Source: Verrucomicrobiota bacterium (GTDB lineage: Bacteria > Verrucomicrobiota > Verrucomicrobiia > Opitutales > Opitutaceae). From it: a stretch of 64,000 nucleotides of DNA. Under the pieces are notes generated by a model. The model saw nothing but the letters and a program-made list of their open reading frames with translations. It did no database searches and was not told the DNA's origin. The stretch is from positions 62,001 to 126,000 of the forward strand of contig JACRQG010000018.1 in NCBI GenBank assembly GCA_016222805.1, in the 5' to 3' direction. Each line of letters starts with the position of its first letter. The stretch's first letter is position 1. Position numbers and translations under genes: made by a program. Positions 1 to 8,675 of this stretch are shown piece by piece.

Positions 1-982
1 CTGGGACTTCGGCACCCCCTTCAAAGACGAGCGGCCCTATCCGCCCAGCCGCGCGAGCGCGGTGCGGGTCTCGACCGGCCAGCGCCAGGGATTGCCATGG
101 CAGGAGATCGAATGTGCCGACGACGATCTCGTCGACGGCAACTTCGCGAAGACCGCCATCGGCTGGCTGGAAAAGCGCGATCCCAAGAAACCCTTCTTTC
201 TCGCCGTGGGTTTCCATCGCCCCCATCTGCCCTTCGCCGCCCCGGCCCAGTACTACGATCTCTATCCCTTCGAATCGATCCCGCTGCCGCCGGAACCGGC
301 CAACGACGTCGACGACATCCCCCTGCCCGCCCGCAACGAGTCCGTGCCCCAGTATGCACTGACCGCGACGCCGGACCAGCGCCGCGCGGCCATCCGCGCC
401 TACCTCGCCACGGTCAGTTATATGGACGCGCAGGCCGGGCGGGTCTTCGCCGCCCTCGAGCGTCTGAAAGTCGCCGACAACACCATCATCGTCTTCACCG
501 GCGACCACGGCTGGCATCTCGGCGAGCATGGCCTCTGGCACAAGCGCAGCCTTTTCGAAGAATCCGCCCGCGTGCCGTTCATCATCCATGCGCCGGGAGC
601 CCGGGGCAACGGACAGGCCACGCGGAGCCTGGCCGAGATGCTGGACGTCTATCCCACCCTCTGCGACCTCACCGGCGTGCCGGCACCCGCGGTCCTGCAG
701 GGAAAGAGCCTGCGGCCCATCCTCCAGGACCCGCGTGCCTCCGTCCACGATGCCGCCTTCACCCAGGCCCGTCGCGGCCCCAAGGCCGAGTACTGGGGCC
801 GCAGTGTGCGCACGGCCCGCTGGCGCTGCACCGAGTGGAATGAAGGCCGCGATGGAATCGAACTCTACGATCATGACCACGACCCGCGGGAGTTCACCAA
901 TCTGGCCCAGGATCCGCGGCATGCCACCGTCCTGAAGGAACTGCGCGCCCTGCTCGCCGCCCGCGTGCCACCCATCCCCTGA
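1..982 (+). CDS. Iduronate-2-sulfatase-like sulfatase, 5' end outside window
   Basis: The frame is open from base 2 to the TGA at 980-982, so the start lies upstream of the window and about 326 residues of the C-terminal part are present. The text FFLAVGFHRPHLPF and the metal-site segment GDHGWHLGEHGLWHK are typical of the iduronate-2-sulfatase group of type I sulfatases, which remove sulfate esters from polysaccharides such as glycosaminoglycans or marine glycans. The formylglycine motif (CxPxR or SxPxR) would lie before base 1 and cannot be checked, and neither can the signal peptide. The catalytic class is secure from family resemblance; the substrate is unknown. The gene precedes a LamG/TIM-barrel secreted protein on the same strand with a 97-nt gap. 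Confidence 0.9.
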   Translation, partial: WDFGTPFKDERPYPPSRASAVRVSTGQRQGLPWQEIECADDDLVDGNFAKTAIGWLEKRDPKKPFFLAVGFHRPHLPFAAPAQYYDLYPFESIPLPPEPANDVDDIPLPARNESVPQYALTATPDQRRAAIRAYLATVSYMDAQAGRVFAALERLKVADNTIIVFTGDHGWHLGEHGLWHKRSLFEESARVPFIIHAPGARGNGQATRSLAEMLDVYPTLCDLTGVPAPAVLQGKSLRPILQDPRASVHDAAFTQARRGPKAEYWGRSVRTARWRCTEWNEGRDGIELYDHDHDPREFTNLAQDPRHATVLKELRALLAARVPPIP

Positions 983-1079
983 CCGGCCCGCCTCCAAAGC
1001 GCTCAAGCGAAGGAGCGGCCCGCCGGCAATCGGCCGCGGAAGGGTTTCCGTCGCGACCGAAAAGTCTTATCGTGGGGAC

Positions 1080-4000
1080 GTGAACCTCTCCGCCCGCCTG
1101 CTCCGCCCGAGTTGGATCGCCCTCAGCCTGATCGCCGCCTGCCTCCGGGCCCAGGACGCCGAGACATGGCAAAGCGGATACACCGGCGCCGAGGCCACCG
1201 GCCCCCGGGTGCTGGGTTACTGGAGATTTGAGCCGGGTGCCGAGACCGCGGACTCCTCGGGTCGCGGCCACACGCTCACCTTCGCCGGGGCCGTAGCGTC
1301 GCCGACGGGGAAGTTCGGCGGCGCGCTGGAGTCATTTCCGGGCGGCGCCACACAGGATGTGCGGCATGCCGCGCTCGCCGCCGCGCGTCCGACCCTTTCA
1401 CCCCAGGGGGCATTCTCCCTCGAGATGTGGATCAAACCCAAGGCCGACCTGCGCGCCGAGGCGTCGCCGGTTCTCGTGGACAAGAAATACGTCGCCCACT
1501 CCGACTACCAGTGGCGGCTCACCGCGGCGGACAAGGGCGGGGCCCGGCGCCTGTTGGTCTCCCTCGGCTTTGGCGAAGCCTCCGAAACCTACCGATCGGA
1601 ACCGTTCACGCTGGGGACGGAATGGCAGCACCTCGCCTTCACGTACGATGGCGCCGGTGAGGTGCGGTTCTTCCGCAACGGCGGTTCCCTGGGCGGCGGA
1701 CGCCAGCCCGGCCGGGGACCGATCACGGCGGGCCCGCGCGCACTTTCGCTGGGCGATCGCGGCGGCAGCACCTACGCAGGCTTCCCGGGCTGGATCGACG
1801 AAGTGCGCCTGTGCGACGGCGCCCGCGAATTCCGCCCCTTCGCCGTGAGCTTCGAGATCGAGCGCCGCACGTGGCGTCGAATGGAAGCGGCTCCCACGGT
1901 CCGCGTGGTCGTTCGCAACCTGACCAAGGGGACCTCGGCTCCCGCCGCGCTGAAGCTCGGTTGGGAAGGCCTCGAACAAGTCGCCGCCACCGTCCCGTCC
2001 CTCGCAGCCGGTGCCTCCCAGACGGTGCCGGTCCGGTTCGACACCACCCTCCGCCCCGACACCTACCGGCTGGTGGCGCGCCTCGAAACCACCGGCGAGC
2101 CGCGCCTTTCCAGCGAGGAATCCATCGAACTCACTTTGGTGGGCCGCCCGCTGCCCCACCAGATGCCGGTGGTGATGTGGGGCATCAACAGCCCGGACGC
2201 CATTCTCAAGGAACTGCCACGGCTGCAGGATCTCGGTTTCACGCATTGCCTCGCGGGCGGCGTGGACTTCGGGAGGATCTGGGAGGCAAAGAGCCCGATC
2301 GCCCCCGTGCGCGAGGATCGCCTCGCCGCCACGCGGGCCATGCTGGACCACGCGCTCGCCCGCGACTTCGGCATCGCCCTCACCCTTTCCCCCGGCCACT
2401 GGCTGAAGGAGCGCCCCGATCTCCAGCGGGTGGACCGCACCGGCAAACCGTACGCGCCGCGCGGTGACGTCAACGCCGCGCTGCCCGGGCTGGCCGAGTT
2501 TGGCTTCAACGTCGGCGCGAGCCTCGCCCAGGCCTACCACGCGTACCCGGCCTGGCAGGCGGCGCTCATCAACACGGAGGTGCGGGACTCGTCGCAGCCC
2601 AGTTTCTCCGCCGCGGATCAGGCCGCCTATCGCGCCTTCGCCGGCGTCGACATTCCCGCCGAGATCACCACCAAGCGCGGAGTCGACTGGCGCAAGCTGC
2701 CGGGGTTTCCCGCCGACCGCGTGATTCCCGACGATCATCCCGTGCGACGCTACCTGCATTGGTTCTGGACCGTCGGCGACGGCTGGAACCCCTTGCACAC
2801 GGCCGTGCACCGCGGACTTCACTCCACCGGACGTGACGATGTCTGGACCTGGTTCGATCCCGCGATTCGGGCCGCCAGCGTCGGCGGCAGCGGCGGGAGC
2901 GTCGACGTGCTCAGCCAGTGGACCTACACCAATCCCGATCCTCCGCGCATCGGCTATTTTGCCGACGAGCTCTTCGCCATGGCCGCGGCCGCGCCCCATC
3001 GGCCGCGCGTGATGAAGATGACGCAACTCTTCTGGTACCGCACCCAATCGGCGCCGAAGAAGGCCGGGCCGGAGCACATCGCCTCGCCGTTCGACGATCA
3101 CGACCCGGACGCCGCCTACATCACGATCGCCCCCCTGCACCTGCGGGAGTCCTTCTGGATGAAACTCGCGCGGCCTGTCGACGGCCTGATGTACCACGGT
3201 TGGCAGGCGCTTGTCCCGACCGACAGCACCAGCGGCTACCGTTACACGCACCCCGATACCAAGGAGGAGTTTCGCCGCCTGCACCGCGAACTGCTCGCCC
3301 GCCTCGGACCCACCCTCCGCCAGGTCGGTGATCGGCGCAGCGACGTGGCCTACCTCGACAGTTTCACCGCCCAGATGTTCGCCGGTCGCGGCAGCTATGG
3401 TTACTCGAACGAGGAGGCCTACCTGGCGCTGCTGCACGCGCAGCTGCAGCCGGAGGTCCTGTTTGAGGAAACGCTCCTGCAGCGCGGCCTGGCCGGCTAC
3501 CGCCTCCTTGTCCTGGCCGACTGCGATGTGCTGCCCGCCAGCGTCGTGGCCCGCATCCAGGAGTTCCAGCGAAACGACGGTCTCGTCCTCGGCGACGAGA
3601 ACCTCGCCCCGGCCATCCGACCGGATCTCCGTTTCCCACGCCTCACGCGCCAGCGCAAGGGCGACGTCGACCACGCCGCCATCCTGGCCCAGGCCGCCCG
3701 GATCCGCGACGCTCTCGCCAAGCGTTACCGTGGTTACGCCGAAAGCTCTGAGCCGGAGGTGATCACCCGCACGCGCACAACGGGTGAGGCGGACTACGTG
3801 TTTGTCGTCAACGACCGGCGGGAGTTCGGCAACTACGTCGGCCAGCATGGCCTCGTGATGGAACATGGCCTGCCCGCCACCGCACAGATCTCCGTCGGGC
3901 GGACGGACGGGCACATCTACGATCTCTTCGCGGGGCGCCCGGTGCCGTCGACTGCTCGTGATCGGCGGCTCTCGTGGACGGCGGCCCTCGGCCCCGGCGA

Positions 4001-4349
4001 CGGCGGAGTCTACCTGGTCGTGCCCCGCCCGATTCGCGGGGTGGAAGTTTCCGGTCCGGACACCCTCGCCCCCGGCGCCTCCGCCGAATTCACCGCGGTG
4101 GTCCGGGATGACGCCGCAAAGCCGGTGGCCGCCGTCGTACCCGTTCACCTGTTGCTTCAGGATCCGGCCGGCCGAATCGCCGAGCGCAGCGGCTACTATG
4201 GCGCCAAGGATGGCACGGTGCGGGTTTCCGTGGCCATCGCGACCAACGATCGCCCGGGCCTCTGGACGATGCAGGTGCGCGAACTCGCCTCGGGCACTCA
4301 GGCCCGGCACTCATTTCGCGTGGCGGGTCCGACCCAACCCAAACGCTGA
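1080..4349 (+). CDS. Secreted LamG plus TIM-barrel glycoside-hydrolase-like protein
   Basis: A 1089-residue protein from a GTG start. The first 25 residues form a signal peptide; an IAAC lipobox-like string and an LRA-Q cleavage site are both possible. Residues ~40-240 read as a LamG/concanavalin-like jellyroll (LGYWRFEP, EVRLCDGAREF). Residues ~245-350 look like an Ig-like linker. Residues ~355-730 look like a TIM barrel, with WGINSPDAILKELP at the start and LINTEVRD as a possible acid/base strand. Residues ~745-850 resemble the glutamine-amidotransferase-like fold found after GH42-type barrels (GYRLLVLADCDVLP). I do not recognise a named family. A secreted glycosidase is inferred from architecture and neighbours only. 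It ends 27 nt from a convergent gene. Confidence 0.65.
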   Translation: MNLSARLLRPSWIALSLIAACLRAQDAETWQSGYTGAEATGPRVLGYWRFEPGAETADSSGRGHTLTFAGAVASPTGKFGGALESFPGGATQDVRHAALAAARPTLSPQGAFSLEMWIKPKADLRAEASPVLVDKKYVAHSDYQWRLTAADKGGARRLLVSLGFGEASETYRSEPFTLGTEWQHLAFTYDGAGEVRFFRNGGSLGGGRQPGRGPITAGPRALSLGDRGGSTYAGFPGWIDEVRLCDGAREFRPFAVSFEIERRTWRRMEAAPTVRVVVRNLTKGTSAPAALKLGWEGLEQVAATVPSLAAGASQTVPVRFDTTLRPDTYRLVARLETTGEPRLSSEESIELTLVGRPLPHQMPVVMWGINSPDAILKELPRLQDLGFTHCLAGGVDFGRIWEAKSPIAPVREDRLAATRAMLDHALARDFGIALTLSPGHWLKERPDLQRVDRTGKPYAPRGDVNAALPGLAEFGFNVGASLAQAYHAYPAWQAALINTEVRDSSQPSFSAADQAAYRAFAGVDIPAEITTKRGVDWRKLPGFPADRVIPDDHPVRRYLHWFWTVGDGWNPLHTAVHRGLHSTGRDDVWTWFDPAIRAASVGGSGGSVDVLSQWTYTNPDPPRIGYFADELFAMAAAAPHRPRVMKMTQLFWYRTQSAPKKAGPEHIASPFDDHDPDAAYITIAPLHLRESFWMKLARPVDGLMYHGWQALVPTDSTSGYRYTHPDTKEEFRRLHRELLARLGPTLRQVGDRRSDVAYLDSFTAQMFAGRGSYGYSNEEAYLALLHAQLQPEVLFEETLLQRGLAGYRLLVLADCDVLPASVVARIQEFQRNDGLVLGDENLAPAIRPDLRFPRLTRQRKGDVDHAAILAQAARIRDALAKRYRGYAESSEPEVITRTRTTGEADYVFVVNDRREFGNYVGQHGLVMEHGLPATAQISVGRTDGHIYDLFAGRPVPSTARDRRLSWTAALGPGDGGVYLVVPRPIRGVEVSGPDTLAPGASAEFTAVVRDDAAKPVAAVVPVHLLLQDPAGRIAERSGYYGAKDGTVRVSVAIATNDRPGLWTMQVRELASGTQARHSFRVAGPTQPKR

Positions 4350-4376
4350 CCCGGCGGTCCGCGAGGCGGCCCGATT

Positions 4377-5327
4377 TCAGGATCCCCCTTTGCGCGGCGG
4401 CCCGCCTTTTCCCCGTGGCGGCGGTCCCTGGCGCACGGCAAAGCTCGCGTCGGGTGTCCCGCGGAAGGCGCGGGGAACGAAGGGAAAATCCTCCGTCAGC
4501 ACGTAATAGTAGGTCCCCTGCGGAAACTCCGGCGTCACGCCGGTACGTCCGCCGCATTCGTCGAGGTCGCCGCTCCCGGCCACATAGGTGAAGTCTTCGT
4601 TGAACACCCCGGAGTGGGTACCGCCCGGCTGACCCTTTTCCACGGGCCGCGACCCTGGGCGCAACTGGTAGCTCGACCGCATTGGCTTTACCCCGGACGA
4701 CGCGTCACCGGCCACCCGATACGCCCAAACCGCGTAGATGGGGAAACCATCCGCCGCCCACCCCACCAGCGTCATCTTCGGTTCACCCTGCGACAACCGG
4801 CGCAGCAGGGCCGCCGGCACGCCGTGGTAGTGATAGGCCCCGTTGGGCTGCACGTGGGCGAGGTTGTCGTCGAGCCCGAGGGAGAAGGCCCCGCCCAGGG
4901 CATCGTAGTGCCAGCCGGAATTCCGGTTGCCCTGCCAGTACTCCGCCGTGTCCGGATCGAACAGCACGCCGTTTAGCGCGATGCCGAACGGCCGCCGTTC
5001 CATCGGCGTCGGCTGGGTGGCGGGTTGAGGCCGTGCCGGCACGGTGAAGCGATAACGCTGCGACCGAATCGGATTTGGGTTGTCGGCATTGGGGAAACGC
5101 CCCGTGGGATGGTCCGGCAGCCCGTTGGCGGTGATGACGCGCCGATCGCTCTCGAGGGTGATCGTCACCTCGTTGGGTCCGGGCGGCGGCTGATCGGCCG
5201 GCACCGTCTTGATTTCGGACTTCTGCGTCCGGGTCAGATCCGGACGGGCGATGGCGAGCACACCAGTGAGCGCGATGAGGTACGCGGGAAAGACCAGTTC
5301 GCGAGGGAAACGAGAACGGAAGGACAT
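4377..5327 (-). CDS. YHYH domain-containing protein
   Basis: A protein of 316 residues from ATG at 5327; a TTG 14 codons upstream is possible but adds residues before a good N-terminal hydrophobic segment (FPAYLIALTGVLAIA, residues ~13-27), so the ATG is preferred. The sequence carries the family-defining YHYH string inside NGAYHYHGVPAAL, together with GVLFDPDTAEYW and GWAADGFPIYAVWAY, all characteristic of YHYH proteins. The family is exported or periplasmic and has no firmly established biochemical role. The C terminus is rich in Gly, Pro, Arg and Lys (GPPPRGKGGPPRKGG). The gene is convergent with the LamG/TIM-barrel gene and divergent from the YncE-phosphoesterase gene. Confidence 0.85.
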   Translation of the reverse strand: MSFRSRFPRELVFPAYLIALTGVLAIARPDLTRTQKSEIKTVPADQPPPGPNEVTITLESDRRVITANGLPDHPTGRFPNADNPNPIRSQRYRFTVPARPQPATQPTPMERRPFGIALNGVLFDPDTAEYWQGNRNSGWHYDALGGAFSLGLDDNLAHVQPNGAYHYHGVPAALLRRLSQGEPKMTLVGWAADGFPIYAVWAYRVAGDASSGVKPMRSSYQLRPGSRPVEKGQPGGTHSGVFNEDFTYVAGSGDLDECGGRTGVTPEFPQGTYYYVLTEDFPFVPRAFRGTPDASFAVRQGPPPRGKGGPPRKGGS

Positions 5328-5419
5328 GCGAGGGAGTGGGTGAGGTCGGCCAGGGGTGGTGGCGGACAAGACGGGCCAGCCGCCGGAGAGTTAAGGAAAA
5401 TTGCGCGGCCGGTCGTCCC

Positions 5420-5444
5420 GCGGGGCGCGGTCGCCCCGCCCACA
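5420..5444. repeat. Palindromic intergenic repeat, GCCCAC type
   Basis: CGGGGCG (5421-5427) and CGCCCCG (5432-5438) form a hairpin around CGGT, followed by CCCACA. The 3' half matches the element at 14447-14495 almost exactly, so this is a partial copy of the same family. Confidence 0.7.
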
Positions 5445-5490
5445 AGGAAGGAAAGTCAGCCTGCGAGCGGGCGCCGCGGATCCTCTTAAC

Positions 5491-5520
5491 CACGGATGAA
5501 CACGGATGGACCCGGATGGC
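5491..5520. repeat. Three 10-base tandem units
   Basis: The units cacggatgaa, cacggatgga and cccggatggc follow one another directly. The preceding TTAACCA makes this resemble the ACCACGGATGAACACGGATG repeats scattered through intergenic DNA of environmental bacteria; that link is from memory. Confidence 0.55.
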
Positions 5521-5589
5521 TGACCCACGTCATCCAAAGTCCTCACCTCGCGGCTCAAGGCCGTACACTTCCAACGAGACCTTTCCTGT

Positions 5590-5664
5590 TGTAGCCGGCC
5601 TCGCCGAGGCCGGCCTGGAGCAGGAGATCAAACATGCCGGCCGAGGTCGCCGCCCCCGGCTACA
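5590..5664. repeat. 75-base TGTAGCC palindromic element, copy 1
   Basis: The element begins TGTAGCCGG and ends CCGGCTACA, so its ends are inverted repeats. Inside, GGCCTCG/CGAGGCC forms a second hairpin. The copy at 31128-31202 has the same length, ends and central GGAGATCAAA core. The first codons of any start at 5634 would lie inside this element, which argues for a later start of the following gene. Confidence 0.85.
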
Positions 5665-5747
5665 TCGGAATTTTCGTAAAAGGTTTCGAAGGAGATCACC
5701 CGAACCGAAGGTTGCCTCGACGGCGCAATCCGATTCGGTGGAGGGCC

Positions 5748-8468
5748 GTGTCTGCCTTTCGCTTTTCCGTGTCGCCCAGCCAGGTCTTCACCGCGGGCGT
5801 GGTTTCCCTTGGCGCCGCGGGCGCCGCGCTCTTCCTCGGCGCCTGCCAGGAAGTGCCGGCGACCCGGACGCCCCCAGCCACCGCCCTGGTCGGCCGGCAG
5901 CCCGACCAGACCTGGGTCACTCCCACGCACCAGATCCTCACGCCGGCGGGAAAACAAATCGACCTGCCCGGCATCCGGCCTCAGGCGCTGGCACTCTCGC
6001 CGGACGGCCGGCTCCTTGTCGTGGGAAGTTCGGCCAACGAACTGCTGCTCATCGATCCCGTCGCCGGGGTGCTGCGCGAGAAGATCGCCCTGCCCGTCGA
6101 TCCCAAGGGCACCGGTTCGCTGGGCGAGAACAGCACCAACCTCGCCGCCAACAAGTGGGACAAACTCAGTCTCGCGGGCCTGGCCTTCTCGCCGGACGGC
6201 TCGCGCCTGTATTTCTCCAACGCCAACGGCAGCCTCAAGGTCTTCGCCGTCGAGCCGGACGGAAAGGTCCGGCCGCTGAGTCCCTTCAAACTTCCCCTCG
6301 CCAACGCCCACGGCCGCACGGCGGAGATTCCGGCCGGGCTCGCCGTGTCCGCCGACGGCCGCCGGTTGTACGTCGTGGCCAACCTCACGAACCGCCTGCT
6401 CGAACTCGACACGGCCGATGGTGCCGTGCTGCGCACGTGGGAGGTCGGCGTCGCCCCGCTGGAAGTCGTGCTGGCCGCCGGCAAGGCGTACGTCAGCAAC
6501 CAGGGCGGCCGCCGCCCGACCGCCGGCGACACCGTGGGCCCGGCCGGCCGGGGCACGGAGGTGCGCGTGGACGCCCGTTCCATCGCCAGTGAAGGCTCGG
6601 TCAGCGTGATCGATCTCGCGGCGAACCGCGTGACCGGCGAACTCCTCACCGGGATGCACGCCTCGGCCCTCGCCGCCGCGCCCGGCGGGCGCCACGTCGT
6701 CGTCGCCAATGCCGGCAGCGACACCCTCAGCGTGATCGACACGCGCACGGATGCGATCGTGGAGAAGATCTGGACGCGCCAGACTCCGGCGGACCTCTTT
6801 GGCGCGCAGCCCTGCGCCCTCGCGTTCGATCCGGCCGGCCGGCGCCTCTTTGTCTGCAACGGCACCCAGAACGCCGTGGCGGTGGTGGCCTTCGATCCCG
6901 CGGACCGCGAGTCGAAGCTCCTCGGCCTGATTCCGGTGGCGTGGTTTCCAGGCAGCATCGCGTTCGACGCCCGCCGCGGCCAGCTGTGCGTCGCCAACCT
7001 CAAGGGCGTGGGCACGGCGCGGGAGTTCAAGGAGGGCGAGGCGGTCAAGCTGCGCACGCGCGACTTCTGGGGAACGCTCTCCCTCGTGCCCGTGCCAAAT
7101 GCTGCCGCGCTCTCCGCCCACACCCGCACGGCGCTCGCCAACCTGCGCTACCCGCGCGTGCTGGAGAGCCGCCTGCCGGCGCGCCCCGGCCAGCCGGCGC
7201 GCCCGGTGCCGGAACGGGTCGGCGAACCCAGCGTGTTCCGCCATGTGGTCTACATCATCAAGGAAAACCGGACCTACGACCAGATCCTCGGCGACATGCC
7301 CGAGGGCAACGGCGATCCCTCGCTCTGTATCTTCGGCGAGAAGGTCACCCCCAACTCCCACGCGCTCGCGCGCCAGTTCGTTCTCCTCGATAACACCTAC
7401 TGCTCCGGCGTCCAGAGCTCCGACGGCCACCAGTGGACCGACGCCGGCATCGTCAACGACTACCTGGAGCGGCAGCTCATCTCCTCCTACCCGCGCAGCT
7501 ACGCCAGCGCGAAGGGCGAGGAGGCGGCGGATGCGTTGAATTACGCCTCGAGCGGATTCCTGTGGGATCACGTGCTCAAGCATGGCCGCACCTTCCGCAA
7601 CTACGGCGAATGGCTCGTGACCAAGGCCGGCTGGGCGGACCCGCAGCGCAAGGACAAGCCCACCTGGCAGGATTTCTGGAACGATTACCGCCACGGAACG
7701 AAACTGACCCGCCTCGGCTGCAGTCCGGCCATCGCCTCGCTCGGCCCGGTCAGCAAGCTCGATGGCATCGGCTGGGATCTCAACGTGCCGGACGTCGTGC
7801 GGGCGAAGCTGTTCATCGAGGAGCTTCGGCGCTTCGAGGAGAACGGCGGCTTCCCCGGCCTCACGCTCATCTTCCTGCCCAACGACCACACCGGCGGCAC
7901 CCGCGGCCGCGGCCCCACGCCCGCCGCCCAGGTCGCCGACAACGACCTCGCCCTCGGCATGATCGTCGAGGCGATTTCGCGCAGCAAGTTCTGGCCCGAG
8001 ACCTGCATCTTCGCGATCGAGGACGACCCGCAGTCGGGCTGGGATCACGTCAGCGGCTATCGCACCACCTGCTACGTCGCCAGCCCCTACACCAAACGCG
8101 GCGCCCGCGTCTCCACCCAGTACAGCCAGCTCAGCGTCCTGCGCACGATGGAACTGATGCTCGGCGTGCCGCCGATGAACCAGCTCGACGCCTCCGCCCC
8201 GCCGATGACCGACTGCTTCACCGACCGGGCCGACCTCACGCCCTTCACGGCGCGTCCCAACCAGGTGCCGCTCGACGAACTCAACCCCAAGGCGACCTCG
8301 ATCGTGGATCCCCGCCAGCGCGCCCACGCCCTCGCCTCGGAGCGCCTGCCACTCAGCGCGCCCGACCAGTGCGAGGACGGCCAACTCAACGAGATCCTCT
8401 GGCACGCGATGAAGGGCCACGACACGCCCTTCCCCCGCTGGGCGGTGAAGCTGACCGACGAGGACTGA
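5748..8468 (+). CDS. YncE-type beta-propeller / phosphoesterase lipoprotein
   Basis: From GTG 5748 the protein has 906 residues. A purine-rich GGAGG lies just before this codon (short, 3-nt spacing); a TTG at 5712 is an alternative, while 5634 lies in a repeat. The N terminus has a hydrophobic stretch ending in the lipobox LGAC, so it is probably a lipoprotein. Residues ~60-430 are YncE-like propeller repeats (LALSPDGRLLVVG, VIDTRTDAIVEKIW). Residues ~455-830 form an alkaline-phosphatase-fold phosphoesterase, with VVYIIKENRTYDQILGDM, SSDGHQWTDAG and AIEDDPQSGWDHVSGYRT holding the likely metal ligands. This propeller-phosphoesterase fusion is a known bacterial architecture; the substrate is not known. 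No operon partner is close. Confidence 0.85.
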   Translation: MSAFRFSVSPSQVFTAGVVSLGAAGAALFLGACQEVPATRTPPATALVGRQPDQTWVTPTHQILTPAGKQIDLPGIRPQALALSPDGRLLVVGSSANELLLIDPVAGVLREKIALPVDPKGTGSLGENSTNLAANKWDKLSLAGLAFSPDGSRLYFSNANGSLKVFAVEPDGKVRPLSPFKLPLANAHGRTAEIPAGLAVSADGRRLYVVANLTNRLLELDTADGAVLRTWEVGVAPLEVVLAAGKAYVSNQGGRRPTAGDTVGPAGRGTEVRVDARSIASEGSVSVIDLAANRVTGELLTGMHASALAAAPGGRHVVVANAGSDTLSVIDTRTDAIVEKIWTRQTPADLFGAQPCALAFDPAGRRLFVCNGTQNAVAVVAFDPADRESKLLGLIPVAWFPGSIAFDARRGQLCVANLKGVGTAREFKEGEAVKLRTRDFWGTLSLVPVPNAAALSAHTRTALANLRYPRVLESRLPARPGQPARPVPERVGEPSVFRHVVYIIKENRTYDQILGDMPEGNGDPSLCIFGEKVTPNSHALARQFVLLDNTYCSGVQSSDGHQWTDAGIVNDYLERQLISSYPRSYASAKGEEAADALNYASSGFLWDHVLKHGRTFRNYGEWLVTKAGWADPQRKDKPTWQDFWNDYRHGTKLTRLGCSPAIASLGPVSKLDGIGWDLNVPDVVRAKLFIEELRRFEENGGFPGLTLIFLPNDHTGGTRGRGPTPAAQVADNDLALGMIVEAISRSKFWPETCIFAIEDDPQSGWDHVSGYRTTCYVASPYTKRGARVSTQYSQLSVLRTMELMLGVPPMNQLDASAPPMTDCFTDRADLTPFTARPNQVPLDELNPKATSIVDPRQRAHALASERLPLSAPDQCEDGQLNEILWHAMKGHDTPFPRWAVKLTDED

Positions 8469-8496
8469 GCCGGCAGTCGCCAGCGACCATCTGCTC

Positions 8497-8572
8497 TGTG
8501 GGCAGGGCGACCCCGCCCTGCAGCCTCGATGGCGAAGCCGCCAGCCCGCGCGGCGGGGCCACCGCGCCCACA
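8497..8572. repeat. 76-base TGTGGGC/GCCCACA element
   Basis: TGTGGGC (8497-8503) and GCCCACA (8566-8572) are perfect inverted ends. Inside are AGGGCGACCCCGCCCT-like and GGCGAAGCC hairpins. It lies between two convergent genes, where it could also help stop transcription. Confidence 0.75.
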
Positions 8573-8625
8573 AACATCGCGAACCTTCGCCCCTGCGTGA
8601 GGCAGGACGAGGTTGCCTTCTTGTA

Positions 8626-8642
8626 GGCGGGGCGACCCCGCC
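8626..8642. repeat. Short GC hairpin of the TGTAGGC family
   Basis: GGCGGGG, loop CGA, then CCCCGCC is a perfect 7-bp stem preceded by TTGTA. It is a half-copy of the family, 54 bases after the previous element. Confidence 0.65.
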
Positions 8643-8675
8643 CCGCGCCCCCCGCCCCCACCCCGCGCCCGTCCG

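Larger units (their letters stand above)
5328..5747. other. 420-base divergent intergenic region with three repeat elements
   Basis: This space separates the starts of the YHYH gene and the YncE-phosphoesterase gene. It contains a short GC palindrome (5420-5444), three 10-base CACGGATGRA-like tandem units (5491-5520) and a 75-base TGTAGCC-type element (5590-5664). Nothing else recognisable is seen; promoters for both genes must lie here. Confidence 0.7.

Noticed and set aside
5628-8573. A 981-residue open frame on the minus strand opposite the YncE-phosphoesterase gene
   Set aside because: Composition is typical of an antisense shadow in GC-rich DNA; the plus-strand frame has clear family motifs.
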